Below, one piece after another: positions 1 through 11,286 of a DNA stretch of 64,000 nucleotides. The position numbers were made by a program, and so were the translations under genes. Source of the DNA: Orbilia blumenaviensis (taxonomy: Eukaryota > Ascomycota > Orbiliomycetes > Orbiliales > Orbiliaceae); NCBI GenBank assembly GCA_036872755.1, contig JAVHNS010000008.1, forward strand, positions 62,001 to 126,000, given 5' to 3'. Below the pieces are notes generated by a model that was not told where the DNA came from, made no database searches, and saw only the letters and a list, made by a program, of their open reading frames with translations. The first letter of the stretch is position 1; the number at the start of each line of letters is the position of its first letter.

Positions 1-331
1 ACTGGAAAACCGAGAAGATTACCTGGATAATCAATGGTGTTCGCCGCCATTCTGTCACTGGCGCTCAGATCAACAACGCTACTGCATGGTAAGTGCTCAC
101 TAGAAGAGCATCATTTCAATTCTTTATACCGAATTCGCGAATCGTATCTAACATATTTATAGGGATTTTCTCGCCCATAAGAAGATGTTTGTCTTACTCA
201 ACGTTGCGGTTGGTGGCGGCTTTCCCAACGGCGTCGAACCAGGCAACGCTCTTACTCCTTTCTCCACGACTATCGATGGCGACAGTGTTGGAATGCAAGT
301 AGACTGGGTCGGCGTTTGGCAACAGGCTTAA
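1..331 (+). CDS. GH16 family endo-1,3(4)-beta-glucanase, 3' end only
   Basis: This is the C-terminal part of a secreted glycoside hydrolase family 16 enzyme, which cleaves or remodels beta-1,3(4)-glucans in cell walls. The gene runs off the left edge, so the signal peptide and the catalytic ExDxxE motif are not visible. Exon 3-88 is followed by a 74-bp intron (GTAAGT at 89, TATAG ending at 162) and exon 163-331 ending in TAA. The joined frame reads through KITWIINGVRRHSV and then LNVAVGGGFPNG and GMQVDWVGVW. These are the typical last beta strands of fungal GH16 proteins; the family is recognised by the AVGGGFP block and the final aromatic strand. It converges with the betaine-lipid synthase gene. 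Substrate specificity cannot be read from this fragment. Confidence 0.85.
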
Positions 332-1128
332 GATTTTGTAGTTCGTCCTGGCTATGATTGATATCTTTTTGATGTTTTCCTTTTACCACTGCATGCATAC
401 ACTGCAACTACGGCTTCGGATTCAGGCCATAATTTTTGTACATTGTGGGTGTATATATAGTATTCGAGATACCCGGCGCTCCAAAAGTAAATAGGTTGAC
501 CTGCTCTTTCGGGTGTCTCTTCTTCTTCTTCTTCTTTTCTTTCCCCCCCTTTTTTTGTTGTTAGTTCGACATAGGAATATTCCAGATGAGTTACACTATA
601 TTAGGTTTGCATGTTAGACATCCGAGTGTAGGAACTACAGTGTGCAAAAAAGAACGTATAGCTGACGCTAGTACCCATATAATTATCTGTGACTAGTCAG
701 CAGATAACATCTATGCGGCAGCCTGATGTTTAGATTGCCTTATCGTGAGCAGTTTGAAGGTTGAAATAATCACTTAAAAAATTTTATATGAAAAAAAGAA
801 CGAATTTTGTACAAGGATCTAGATACACCAATCAGGACTCTCTAAAATGGTATCTAGCTAACTTAAAAACCTAACTTTGAAACCAAATAAAGGAAGTTTT
901 GGCTGAAATCCAACACCTAGAAACCCAACCGGTCTAAAGGGCTTCCGGCTTCCCGGAAACGAGGGGTTGAAAAGTATTGCGGTTATGTTTGGATGAGAGA
1001 CAACATGTCCACGAGATTCAATGTTTATGTTTGAACGAATTCTTTCGCTGTTTAGGGTTTGCCTTTGGCTCAAGCTCAAAGGGGAATATTTTATGGTAAA
1101 ATACTTCGTAAGACGTATCCCGTATCTG
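332..1128. other. Convergent spacer between GH16 and BTA1
   Basis: This stretch holds the 3' regions of two convergent genes. I see no coding frame with a start codon and coding-like content. It contains a pyrimidine-rich patch with a CTT microsatellite at 519-536. Confidence 0.6.
519..536 (+). repeat. (CTT)6 microsatellite
   Basis: Six CTT units in the 3' flank of the GH16 gene, followed by more pyrimidine-rich sequence. Confidence 0.8.
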
Positions 1129-3836
1129 TCAGGATTGGGGCTCCAGTTTCGTAAATATCCAGGTAGAAGCATACATATTAACCCTGAAAGCCAAATATTA
1201 GCACGTCCGGCTAGATTGCTAATCGATTAGCGAACAAACTTACCGATCAATACAAGGTGTCTCAGATCTTGATCCAATCCTTGTAGCCTCAAACCCTTCA
1301 CTTTCGAAGATCTGGGCGTACCAGGGTTCTATACCAGCGCTCCGAATCATAACTCTTCCCCCGACCTTCAAAACCCTGTGGAAAGTCTTGATTTGTTCCC
1401 TAGCGCCATTCGCATGAGGATCGAACCAATCCATACTATCCATGACAACAGCGATAGTCAAGCTTTCATTGCTCATCCTGCTGAGGACTTCGGAAATCTC
1501 GTCCGTATGTATCCTAAGATTGTCAAACGCGCCGTTTTGGGCGTAGTGGATATGTGCCTTTGGTGTGAGGTAGAGTGGGTGACATGTGCGTGTGTAACGA
1601 GAGAGAAGGCAAAGAAGATAATAGGGATTTTCAGTCGAAAGAAGAGTTGTTTCGATGACGGGGTCGAATGTTTCGATTAGGTACTGTCGAACGCCAGAAT
1701 CGAGTGATGATGCAACTGGATTTGGTCCCTGCTGGCGGGCCAAGAAATCTTGATCGATGATAGCACGCTGGTTTTGCGGAACGCCCAAAGCTTTCCACAA
1801 CCACTTTTCGGAGCTGATAATGGTATAGTTTAGGACTCTATTCAGCAAGATCCTTCTCAGACCCCGCTTCCAAAGCTTAACTTGGTCTTCGAGAGTGGTA
1901 GCAGTGGCAAGTTTTTCAAGTTCGCCGGAGAGTCCGAGAACTTGGCAAATGCGGGCCAAAAGGATAAGAGCGTGGCGAGAGCCACCAGTATGGTACAATC
2001 CGCCATTCCTCTCATCAAAGGCAGCAGGGCCGTGGTGCATCCAGTATTGGAAAGCGAGAGAGGATAGGTGGGGGGCGAGCTTGGTGATCAATAGCTCTCG
2101 GAAGTTGTGGTGTTTCCCCTTTCCAAATAGCCTCCAGACATCACGGTATGGGAGAGCGGTGAAGGCGGCGAGCTTGAGTTCAAGAAGGTGGTTTTGATTG
2201 GGGCTAGTTAGATGAATATTAGCCTAGCCTATCCGATACATGAGGATCGCAAGAAAATAAACTCTGAGCTATACGTACTTAAGGTCGACGGCGTGGATGC
2301 GTTTAGGGTTTTCCAAAACGTATCCCAAAATATTGTCACCAGCACTGGTGATGGCCAAAATTTCATCTTCAGAGTTAATGTTAAGGATTCTCAAATCTTC
2401 ATTAACATCCTCCCATGTGAAGGCATAAATGTACTCATCGTTGAATTGACGGTGCTTCTGAAGTTGATCGTCATAATAAACTCTCCATCTGTGATTCTGA
2501 TACCACGAGGGTGGAAGAGGAAGACTCGCGGACATGTTAATGACAGCGCATTCGTAAGCCTTAGATTCAACATCATTGAAATTGACAGCATTAAGATTGG
2601 CAATAGTACGGTTGTGGAGATCCAAAGCCTTGATGAACGGCGAGCTAGTAGTCGGGGAAAGGATGGTGGAGGCAGTAGCTTGTTTAGCTTCGAAGTACCC
2701 GGAGTTTTTCCTGCACCCAATCCAAATGTAATATGGTATCCTAAAGCCAAGAAGTCTACATCGAGAGTTGGTGTTATGGACTGTGCCAAAGCGGTACTCT
2801 AAGTAATCGCGACGGGCAGCATCCAAGTTGACACGATCCATCTCAAACCATGTCCTCCAGAAAACTCGAGAGATCCACATGCAATGACGATCCAAAGAGC
2901 CCCCGAGATAGTTACGGGAGATGAAATCGCTTTGATTTTGAACGTAGAAATCGGCAACCCCGATGATGCCGTTGGTGGATAGAACTTCGGATATGTTATC
3001 AATGGCACAGTGGAAGTCAGGGATCATGGAGAGGGAGTAAGAGAGTGTGATCAAATCGGCACTATAGCGTTCGGTCTCGGCATTTGGAGATGTTGGGCGA
3101 GAGGAGGATGCACTACTGTTCGTCGTCATAGTTGACAGTGGGATATCGTTACCGCCTTCGAATGTCTCCAGGCGGAAAAACCTAGCATCCTGGCAAAGCA
3201 CCTTGACATTTTTCCAGCCCAGTCTCTCAAAGCGAGTCATAGCAACTTTGCAGAGAGATGGGGAAAGGTCGACAAGGTAGACGGTCTCGAAGAAGTTTGG
3301 AACATCTACAAAGTCGCCCATCTTTTCAATATTATATCCAGTTCCACCACCGACCTGAAGGTATAAGATATGTTAAGTTAGGACTGAAAAATAAAGAAGG
3401 TAACATCACGATACGGTAGCTCGTGGTAAAGCTTTTGCTATCATCTCTGCTAACTTACATCGACCCAAATTGGCTTACGCCTGATTTTGCGAGTCTCAAT
3501 CTTATATTTGAGTTGCGCGGCAACAAGCCCCAACATATCCTCTCGCCCGGAGAGCAACTTAGTCCGAGTCGCATCATAAACACTGGCTTGGGAGCTATAG
3601 AAACTCTCGAGGGCATCTTGCTGGTTTCCGGTGCCATCACCAGAATGTGGTTTTAAGAAGCACGAATAGGCAAATAGAAGGACGTTCTTGATGTTGGCGA
3701 GAATCCCTGTTTCCGCTTTTGTGGTGCGCAGGGCCTGGTAGACGACAAACATCAAAACCGCGAAAACGGCTGTCCCAGCAAGCGACACACGGAGAAACTG
3801 GTCTCGGAAAACATTCGATAGAAGTTGAAGTTCCAT
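1129..3836 (-). CDS. BTA1: Betaine lipid synthase (DGTS synthase), BTA1
   Basis: Predicted to make the phosphorus-free lipid diacylglyceryl-trimethylhomoserine from diacylglycerol and S-adenosylmethionine at ER membranes. Four exons: 3836-3459, 3354-2279, 2203-1244 and 1183-1129, giving 822 codons plus stop. All splice sites are GT-AG (GTAAGT, GTACGT, GTAAGT donors) and the frame is continuous. Residues about 18-36 form a membrane segment. The SAM-binding motif WVDVGGGTGYN is split exactly by intron 1 (residues 124-134), followed by VYLVDLSPSLC. The C-terminal half (about residue 440 on) is the DUF3419/BtaA-like aminocarboxypropyl transferase part, with HAVDLNPNQNHLLELKL across intron 2 and a tail reading DRVNMYASTW across intron 3. 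So a BtaB-like methyltransferase half precedes a BtaA-like half. In fungi BTA1 is known to be induced by phosphate starvation. I saw no perfect CACGTG (the PHO-type site) in about 450 bp upstream. The gene looks intact. Confidence 0.93.
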
Positions 3837-5274
3837 CTTTGAAAGGGTATCCGGTTGACGGATAGGAGGGAAAAGAAGAAAACGACCTGAACAGAAGAAT
3901 AAAAAGCGGGCGACGGGCGGGGGCGGTCACTGTCAGGGAGCACTCAGTATATATAGCCACCCCAATGGTGCAATGGCCTATATCAGAGACAGTCCGAGGA
4001 ACCGATATAGTGACTTCAAAGACGGGCGACCGCAGCAACTGTAGCCCGTAGGGAAAACTGCTTTTATCATCATATAGGAACTCATGTGGGGCGTTCCTTT
4101 CGAACGAGGGGTAGTCAAGAGCCCTTATAAGAGCTTGAATTTCATACAATAGAGCGCGCTTGAAGGGCGGCCGACGGTATACCAGTTTTGGCCAATCAAT
4201 TGGGCCACATGTTACCCAGACCTCAGTGCTTACTTTGCCCTGCACTAATTTAGAAGAAAAAAAAGTCGAGCGCGGGATGGATGGCTATCGGGCCCTGCAT
4301 TAAAGGAAGGGAAGCAGAAAGGAGGGAAGGTCAAAGTCTCAAGGTCGGAGTTATTCTCGTGTCGGGTGGTAGCTAGTGGGGGAGGCCAACGAGCATGCCA
4401 TGTTATCGATAACAGCTATTTCGGTTTCCAAGTATTGTATGCTTGAAGGACAGGCAAAGAATCCCGGTAGGAGCAGTATTTTAGCTGCATCTTTATTTCA
4501 TCCACTCTGGCCGCGCTGGGGCATCGCTTTCGAATTCTGAGAACCACTCGTTTTTGACATGTGCTGCAGCTACCAAAATTCGCGCGAGAATACCTTCAAA
4601 GGTAGATCGGACGAAAATTGCTTAGTCTGTTATCTTTCTGTTGCAAAAGCCGTTGGAAAGACGAGCTTGGTCGAATTCAAGTTCTCTAGTGACAAGAATT
4701 GGACATGACCTGGCCGATTCATGATGTTGAGGGCATAAGGTTCATCGCGATGGATGTTGAACCGGGTGACCAATGAACTTCCTCGTTTCACCCACGAAGA
4801 TGGTGAGTGGTCAATCTTGGCGCAACCTGCAGGGGTGAGCTCTCGCAAGAACGCGCCGGGTGCCATTAACCAAGCGACAGCAGAATCCGAACCTCGAGCC
4901 AGATTCGATTCACATACCCCTTTAACACTGTTTAATCGCAACGTTGGCAGCAGACCCTCGAATTTATGTTTAAAACGATCGCTATCAAATCACATAAGCT
5001 CAGGTGGCCCGCGACACATGACTAGATGCGTAAGATACGCAACTTGTGCATGATTTCGGACCAAACAAGGGTGCCCGGCTTTATGATATCTGCTGCTTGG
5101 AACAGTAATTAAGATACAGTCTATTAACAATAGCTACAGATTCCCTTGTGTACACAGTTTCTTTTGATAGGGCCCGGGCTAAGAAAATATTGCAAAAGAG
5201 TACTATCAGACAGACCATTGCATCCATTGTACCGCTACTCCGTCTTATAACTTGTTTGCATCATGGTCATTGTG
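3837..5274. other. Spacer upstream of BTA1, downstream of the NmrA gene
   Basis: It contains the BTA1 promoter: TATATATA on the minus strand at 3948-3955, and a CCAAT/ATTGG inverted pair near 4191-4203. A minus-strand open frame at 4630-4929 has no supporting homology (see findings). Nothing else is recognised. Confidence 0.6.
3948..3955 (-). promoter_or_regulatory. TATA-like box of BTA1
   Basis: The sequence TATATATA lies about 112 bp upstream of the BTA1 start codon, a plausible distance for a fungal TATA box with a short leader. There is no other support. Confidence 0.45.
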
Positions 5275-6341
5275 TCAAGCACCAACGACTCCTTTGATAA
5301 CGGTCTCCAAATCCTCCTTATGAAGCCCCAGCACATCATTAGAAAGTCCGACTTCATCTTCAAAGTTACTTCCACTTTGCTCATGATACATAGCCGCTGT
5401 AATCAAAGGCCTAATAGCACTGCTATCCCTTCTTCTCACCACCTGCTCCTTACCAGTTTCGACTTTCTCAACGCTGCTTGTCTTCTCGACAATCCAGCTA
5501 CCACCTGCTACTGCTTCAAGAGTCGCGAGGATCTCGTTCTGGGTGGTTGTAAAAGAGCCAATATAGACATATTTATTCTCCGTCTTGTCGGGGTTCTGGA
5601 GAACCCCAACGACGGCCGACGATACCTGAGCAATGGTTGAGGCGGTAAATGGGCGGTCACCCAAGTCATAAATTGTGGCGCGCCGGGCGGGTATATCGAA
5701 ACCAAGAAATCCCAGTCTCAGACTCTGTAGATGACGCCATACAATTCTTAGTAATCCCATACCTGGATATCCTCAGTGCGAGCGAGTTGGGGGACCATGT
5801 ATACCCTATCAAACACCGGACCAGTAACAATTCCAGTCCAGGTTAGGCCGCTGCCCGTTTGACTCTCAAGGTACTCTTTGATCTCGACCTTTCGTGAAAA
5901 GATGGGAACTAGTGCCTGGGCTTCCTTGTTGTTGGTGTTGCTTCCGAATTCACTTGGGATGAATCTCTTAACCCCGGATGACGCAGCTGCATCAATCAAT
6001 TTCTTTTGTTCTCCGAGGGCAGCGCCGGCAACAACACTAACGACAGCATCTTGGCCGCTGAAGGCCGACTCGAGAGAAGAAGGAGAGTAATCGGTAGCGA
6101 TAACATCCACGCCCGCTGGGAACGAGTGAGAAGAGCCGCTGCGGGTCAAAACGGAGACAGTGAAACCCGAGGCTATAAGAGCCTCAAGAATGGGCTGCCC
6201 CAAATTTCCAGAGGCCTAAATTATGATTAATATAATATCACCAATTAAGAAAGCTTGGGATATCAAAATATAACATCTGCGGAGGATGTTCAAATATTGG
6301 GAACGTACACCGACGACGATAACCTTCTTAATGGCAGACAT
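5275..6341 (-). CDS. NmrA-like / isoflavone-reductase-like NAD(P)-binding protein
   Basis: A 311-aa member of the atypical short-chain dehydrogenase group (NmrA / PCBER type), cytosolic. It either reduces small aromatic substrates or senses NADP. Three exons: 6341-6309, 6215-5763 and 5724-5275, with donors GTACGT and GTATGG and a continuous frame. The start ATG encodes MSAIKKVIVVG. Intron 1 falls inside the dinucleotide-binding loop, which reads GASGNLGQ after splicing (residues 11-18), the NmrA-type GxxGxxG. Further family features are SGVKRFIPSEFG and the GLTWTGIVTGPVFD region before the last intron. Length is normal for the family (about 300 aa). The physiological substrate is not predictable. 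It is divergent from the MFS gene at 7618 with a 1.3-kb spacer, so shared control is possible but unproven. Confidence 0.88.
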
Positions 6342-7617
6342 CTTAGTTGATCGACAAATTTCTGAGTTCCAAGTTTAATATTTCTTCGAATCGAGGGCTC
6401 AATGTCAGCATAATCCATACAATGCCCTCAAAGGTATCTCGTCAGTGTGGAATGGTATTTTGAACTTTCGCGTGATTACGTCCCAACGGCGGCATGACAT
6501 TTTCGAGCGGGTTTCGACGAAGCCCACCGGAAAATTGGCCGCCAATTCGATATCGAAGCAAATCCATATGAGTTGAATGGACCGAACTAGGACATTCAAA
6601 ATCCTGGGAGCTATGAAACTGATGACTGTTACTCTGCAGAGTATGTGCGCGTGCCTATGCGTCTTGCACTTTTCCATAGAGTGGAGCATAGTGAAAGTAT
6701 TGTAGAGACTAAGATATAAAACCATACCTCGGAAACAAATTAATCTGGATATGCCCGTTCGATGTCGCAAAATCCGGCAATTGTCGAATTAATCCTTAAC
6801 CTAGCCTCTCAATTGACCGGGCGGGGTAGATTGGTTGGGGATAAATAAGGACTTGCTCAATCTATCTGTAGCGAGGGACCTTGAATGCTTTTGGGGGTTT
6901 ATCAGCCCGGACTCCAAATTACCCCACTCCAACGCAATCGACGCCTAGAGCCCTCAGGCGCCATATTCATGACATCAGCTTCAAAAGGGCCCTCAGGGCT
7001 GAAGTGTCCATGGCCAATAAAAAGATTCAGTTCAGTTCTGGCAAGTTTACTCGCTGGTGTATGTCAACATAGGCTACAATTGCCCGCTGTATTTGTCGAG
7101 CAGGTGCAATACAGCGCCATATAGAATCAGGTTAGCCGGGACTTTCCCCCTGTCAGCCGCATTATTAATTGCGTTCATTCTCAAGATCAACTTGGGCGTG
7201 TCTCTTAATTGAAAAAGAACCCCAGCCCTTCAGCTCCTCGAGTTCCATTGACATCTGGAACTTATCTCGACTCCTGCCACTCGTTTCTTCCCAATACCTT
7301 CTAATCATTCCTTACAACCGTTCATCTTTCACGGGCCATCTAGAGTCGTTAATCGGAGGCTAGACTTCGGAGTCGGCATCGAACCGCGTTAACTGCATTG
7401 GTACCATTTTGGTCGACGTGGTGCTGCGTAGAAACCCTCGTTTGATTTGTCCCGGATAACTACCCGTCTTTTCCTCGAACCTGCCAAATATGACCGGTTG
7501 ATCTACGAACAGAGGGATATCGGCCTTGTATTTCTAGACGCTCGTTCGCTATAGATATTTTCTTCTAGAAAGCGTAGAAACCACATCGCACGAGGATCCG
7601 ATAACGTGTACTTGGTC
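6342..7617. other. Divergent spacer (NmrA gene / MFS gene)
   Basis: A bidirectional upstream region of 1.28 kb. Short open frames are present, such as the minus-strand frame at 6405-6770, but they lack family motifs. I see no repeats worth naming. Confidence 0.55.
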
Positions 7618-9228
7618 ATGGCGCGCCATTCACTCGACGTAAATGCCCCAACAAAGGCCCAGATACCTCTTGCGCAAAAGGAACCACCCGTAACATGGTC
7701 ATCTCTACCGCATAAATCGCAGCTTCTAATCCTTGCAGCTTGTCGCCTTTCAGAGCCTTTGAGTAATACATGCCTTCTTCCGTACCTCTATTATTTGATC
7801 CGCTCGCTGGATTCCGACACCAGTAAAGATGGACACAAATCCTCAAACTCTTCGATATCCCGGCGGGCAGGCTTACTCGTAGCTGCTTTTGCATTGGCTC
7901 AGTTCGCGACAAGTATGATTTGGGCCCGCCTGGCCGATAGATACGGTCGGAAAGCCGTGATTGTCTATCCGCTTGTCGCATCAATTATCGCAAACCTAGG
8001 ATTCGGGTTCGGGACAACGATACCTAAAGTGATGTTCTGGCGATTGATCGCAGGTGTCGCGAACGGCAATATTGGAGTAATGAGGACCATGACTGCCGAG
8101 ATTGTGAAAGAAAAGAAGTACCAATCGCGAGCATTTTTGCTATTGCCACTAGTCTTCAACAGTGGTAACATCGCGGGTCTGGCCCTGGGCGGTCTTTTAG
8201 CAACACCTACAAAGAGTCTTCCCTGGCTATTCGGAGGCGTCAAATGGATGGAGAGGTACCCCTTCGCCTTACCGACAATGGTCAATGCTATGGTCTTAAC
8301 TTTCGCTTTGCTTCTTGCAATTGGGGGGCTGAAAGAGACTCTACCTTCAAAGGTCGGGCAGCGGGATCTAGGACTGGAAGTTGGAAGACGGCTCGCACGT
8401 TTAGTACACCGTCTGCGAGCGCACGGCTACCAGGTGTTAAATGATGACGAAGAATCGAAGGTCGAACTTAGCACATTTCCTGCATCACGGCCATCTGCGC
8501 CGGTCCCCTCGGGGAGCCTCTCCCAGTCCGTTACTCTCAAAACCAAAGCCATTGCAATAACACTTGCCGGTTTCACTCTTCTCCCCTTTCACAATGCCGC
8601 ATTTATGCAGCTATTCCCTATATTCATGTCGACGCCGCTCAACAAGAACAATGCCAAACCCGAGGCACACGGATTTTTCTTCACTGGTGGGCTGGGGTAT
8701 GACTCGTCGACTGTCGGCCTGTACCTCTCTGCCTTCGGCTGCTCTGGTATCTTCCTGCAAATGTTCATATACCCAGCCCTCCAAGCTAGATTTGGGACAT
8801 TGAAAATATTCCAATTCGCTTTTACCATGTTCCCTCTAAGCTACATCCTCACACCATATGTTCTCCTACTCGAAGACCCCACGGCACGCGGCACAGCAAT
8901 CGCATTCGTTTTATTCGTCCAGGTTATAGCTAGAACTCTTGCCATCCCCAGCTCTGTGATCCTTCTTACGAACGCGGCTCCATCTCCAAAGCTCCTTGGG
9001 ACATTACATGGGGTCGGGAATATGCTCAGTTCCCTGGCCAGAGCCGTAGGCCCAGCGCTTGGCGGGTGGGTCAGTGCGAAGGGAATGGAGATTGGGATGG
9101 TAGGCTGCGTTTGGTGGACTTATCTAACTGGTATTGCTGTCTTGGGCGTTATGGTCAGCTGGAAGATGAAGGAGGGAAAGAGCCCCCATGAGAGAGAGCA
9201 GAGTCTTAAAAGAAAGGAAGATGATTGA
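7618..9228 (+). CDS. MFS transporter, DHA1 / multidrug or ZIF-like type
   Basis: A 536-aa intronless major facilitator predicted to sit in the plasma or vacuolar membrane and to export small molecules by proton antiport. I start at ATG 7618 because the frame upstream opens only with a GTG. The first half carries the MFS motif A, ARLADRYGRKAV (residues 103-114), then LIAGVANGNIGVMRT and a Gly-rich segment (NSGNIAGLALGGLLA) typical of DHA1 exporters. A cytosolic loop at about residues 240-300 separates the two six-helix halves. The second half begins at about 305 (AIAITLAGFTLLPFH) and includes a motif-C-like stretch near RTLAIPSSVILLTNAAPS. Length fits the family. Substrate is unknown. It may serve the neighbouring reductase or acyltransferase, but no pathway gene supports that. 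Confidence 0.88.
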   Translation: MARHSLDVNAPTKAQIPLAQKEPPVTWSSLPHKSQLLILAACRLSEPLSNTCLLPYLYYLIRSLDSDTSKDGHKSSNSSISRRAGLLVAAFALAQFATSMIWARLADRYGRKAVIVYPLVASIIANLGFGFGTTIPKVMFWRLIAGVANGNIGVMRTMTAEIVKEKKYQSRAFLLLPLVFNSGNIAGLALGGLLATPTKSLPWLFGGVKWMERYPFALPTMVNAMVLTFALLLAIGGLKETLPSKVGQRDLGLEVGRRLARLVHRLRAHGYQVLNDDEESKVELSTFPASRPSAPVPSGSLSQSVTLKTKAIAITLAGFTLLPFHNAAFMQLFPIFMSTPLNKNNAKPEAHGFFFTGGLGYDSSTVGLYLSAFGCSGIFLQMFIYPALQARFGTLKIFQFAFTMFPLSYILTPYVLLLEDPTARGTAIAFVLFVQVIARTLAIPSSVILLTNAAPSPKLLGTLHGVGNMLSSLARAVGPALGGWVSAKGMEIGMVGCVWWTYLTGIAVLGVMVSWKMKEGKSPHEREQSLKRKEDD

Positions 9229-9708
9229 AATTGCTAGGGTTTTCTCTCTTTTTGCTTCCGCTCGAGGGTATGTTCAAATGCCTATCATGCATATATCCAG
9301 CGAGCTTCTAATTTTACGCTCCACCAAGTTAGGCCATGACAGCCTTCTTCTTATGCTCTTTATAGACATGCCGTCCAATTTTACCGTTTCCAGAGATATG
9401 CTTACAAGTTATTTATTGACGGTTGGCATAAGGGAAATTAACGGTACCGTAAGGGAAATGAAGGGTACCATACTCGAGTTTGGCAGCCGCCAGCAAGTAC
9501 GCAAATATATTAAAGCATTCAACTGCAAAACACGAAAATACTGTCTTTCTACATCAGCTTAGTGTATATACTCTGATCTCTTATATATATATATATATAT
9601 ACAAATTTAATTATTAGGCTTGAATTTTCTTGCAGATCGAGGCGTACCAAGCAGGTGTAAATCGATAGATGTCTATATATATGGATACACCTAAGAATAT
9701 ACAAATAT
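9229..9708. other. Convergent spacer
   Basis: The 3' regions of the MFS gene and the convergent membrane-protein gene. AT-rich, with a TA dinucleotide tract at 9582-9601. Confidence 0.6.
9582..9601 (+). repeat. (TA)10 microsatellite
   Basis: Ten TA units in the convergent spacer; likely length-variable. Confidence 0.85.
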
Positions 9709-10899
9709 CTATATCGCCAGTATATTACCGGAGGGTTGGTCAAGCATCTTAGCCTCCCCAAAAAGCCAACCGCCCTCCATCGGTGGTCGAGGCAATGGCT
9801 TCCACAAATATGTATCCTCCCCGATATATTCGCTAGTATCATCAGTAGAATCCTTATCATATGCAGAGATAATCGACTCCCTATACCCTTCAGTTTCCAA
9901 ATTACTTTTATGGGCGTCAATGGCTTCTCCCGCCGACCCAGACCTTGGCTTGACAGTCTCGTAGCTAGGACTTTCGGAGAACGGTAGCCCTTCCACGAGT
10001 TTACTATCTGTAGAAATTCTCTTTAGATATCTCTCCTTCCTCGCTCTATTGTTTCCCCTCCGGGCTTCGAGTTCTCCAAATCTTCGTAGACTCGATACTT
10101 GACAGCTCCAGCTCCCAGGGGTATCCCAAGCTTGATTCTTTGATCGAGCTCTACGTCTCATTGAAGCTCTCTTAACAGCCCCAAACAAAGGTGGGTCAAC
10201 CTCCCCTGCACGTTGCAACCTCCCACGACTCATCGGTAGATTGGGTAGCTCCTTCCCGTCTCCATTAATAGCTAAAGGCGGAGGAATAGCCACCTCCAAC
10301 AAAGCGGTATCTCTCATCATTAAAGGCTCAGGCGGGCCCGAATATTCTTCAGCGGCCTGATTCCAGTGCTGAATAGCCGAAATTTTACATTTATCTGGCG
10401 TTTTCGGCGGTGTCAGAATTGCAGATGTGTCTCTAATGTTCCTTGCCGTCGATGCTCCATTCTCTGGGAGGTCAATATCTCCGGGTAAGATGCCCCCATA
10501 GCTTCCAGTAATCGATTCCATAAATGAAGTCCGACAGTTTCCAAATCCGACCACCCCATAATCATTTCCGAAGCTTCTCGGCCGCTTTGGCAATGTATCC
10601 TCTGAACTCTTGCTTCTTGATGTCCCATCTGTCTTTACCCTTGTAAGGTGAATAATCGAACCCTTCTTTATTTCATTACCCAGGTCCTTTTCTAACTTTG
10701 CCCTTCTTGCCCTGCGGAATTTAACGTACCCATACATGCAGATACCTAGAGTCCCAAGGAGCCCCGCCATCCCACAGAGAATGATGACAATCACTCCTAC
10801 ATGGGATTGTAGTATATTCTCCGGGCTCGCCGGGACAAGCACTCTCTTCTGCGTCGACATTCTAGTTTCGCTTGATATGAACTCGTTATACGGGCTCAT
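9709..10899 (-). CDS. Predicted single-pass membrane protein, unknown function
   Basis: A 396-aa intronless frame from ATG 10899. I do not recognise a domain. One clear transmembrane helix lies at residues about 34-58 (HVGVIVIILCGMAGLLGTLG and onward), followed by a basic stop-transfer stretch KFRRARRAKLEK. The remaining 330 residues are hydrophilic, rich in Ser, Pro, Arg and Glu, and look disordered. They include phosphosite-like patches (SRSKSSED, TPPKTPDK) and proline-rich pieces (PLPRPPMEG). There is no signal peptide before the helix, so a short N-terminus outside and a long cytosolic tail is the likely topology. Such proteins often act as membrane anchors or sensors in fungi, but nothing here shows that. 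Transcribed convergently with the MFS gene. Confidence 0.65.
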   Translation of the reverse strand: MSPYNEFISSETRMSTQKRVLVPASPENILQSHVGVIVIILCGMAGLLGTLGICMYGYVKFRRARRAKLEKDLGNEIKKGSIIHLTRVKTDGTSRSKSSEDTLPKRPRSFGNDYGVVGFGNCRTSFMESITGSYGGILPGDIDLPENGASTARNIRDTSAILTPPKTPDKCKISAIQHWNQAAEEYSGPPEPLMMRDTALLEVAIPPPLAINGDGKELPNLPMSRGRLQRAGEVDPPLFGAVKRASMRRRARSKNQAWDTPGSWSCQVSSLRRFGELEARRGNNRARKERYLKRISTDSKLVEGLPFSESPSYETVKPRSGSAGEAIDAHKSNLETEGYRESIISAYDKDSTDDTSEYIGEDTYLWKPLPRPPMEGGWLFGEAKMLDQPSGNILAI

Positions 10900-11286
10900 C
10901 CATGTTTGTTAGATCGACAATGATCTTCCAACTGGTGGATGAAACGTTTTTTTGTGTCTGGGGAAGATCGTCGGTGATTTTTCTCTGGACGGAGACGAGT
11001 CTCTCGAATGACCGCAGAAACGATCAATAAAAGGTAGAATAATAAGTGTCCCTGCCCCCTTTTGAGTCTTATTTCTACATACCACGCGGTAAGAAAATTT
11101 GAGAGAGTATAGATGTACGTGAGGCTCTAAATTTAGATCATTCGAGTCGGAAATATATACCTATTTTTGGAGGGTGGAGTTCATATGTGCGCGCAATGTG
11201 GAGTATAGCTATCAATGGATGACTGAGAGCTAGATAATGAGGTAGATAGCACGAATGTGGAAAAATAAAAGAACTACTACTATTCC
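10900..11286. other. Spacer, nothing recognised
   Basis: The promoter side of the single-pass membrane protein gene and the 3' side of the acyltransferase gene. I see no motif or repeat. Confidence 0.55.

Noticed and set aside
2212..2802. Plus-strand frame of 196 codons
   Set aside because: It lies antisense within the BTA1 coding exon, whose family motifs are unambiguous.
7366..7390. tRNA B-box-like sequence on the minus strand
   Set aside because: The flanking bases do not form a T-stem and no A-box or acceptor stem is present.
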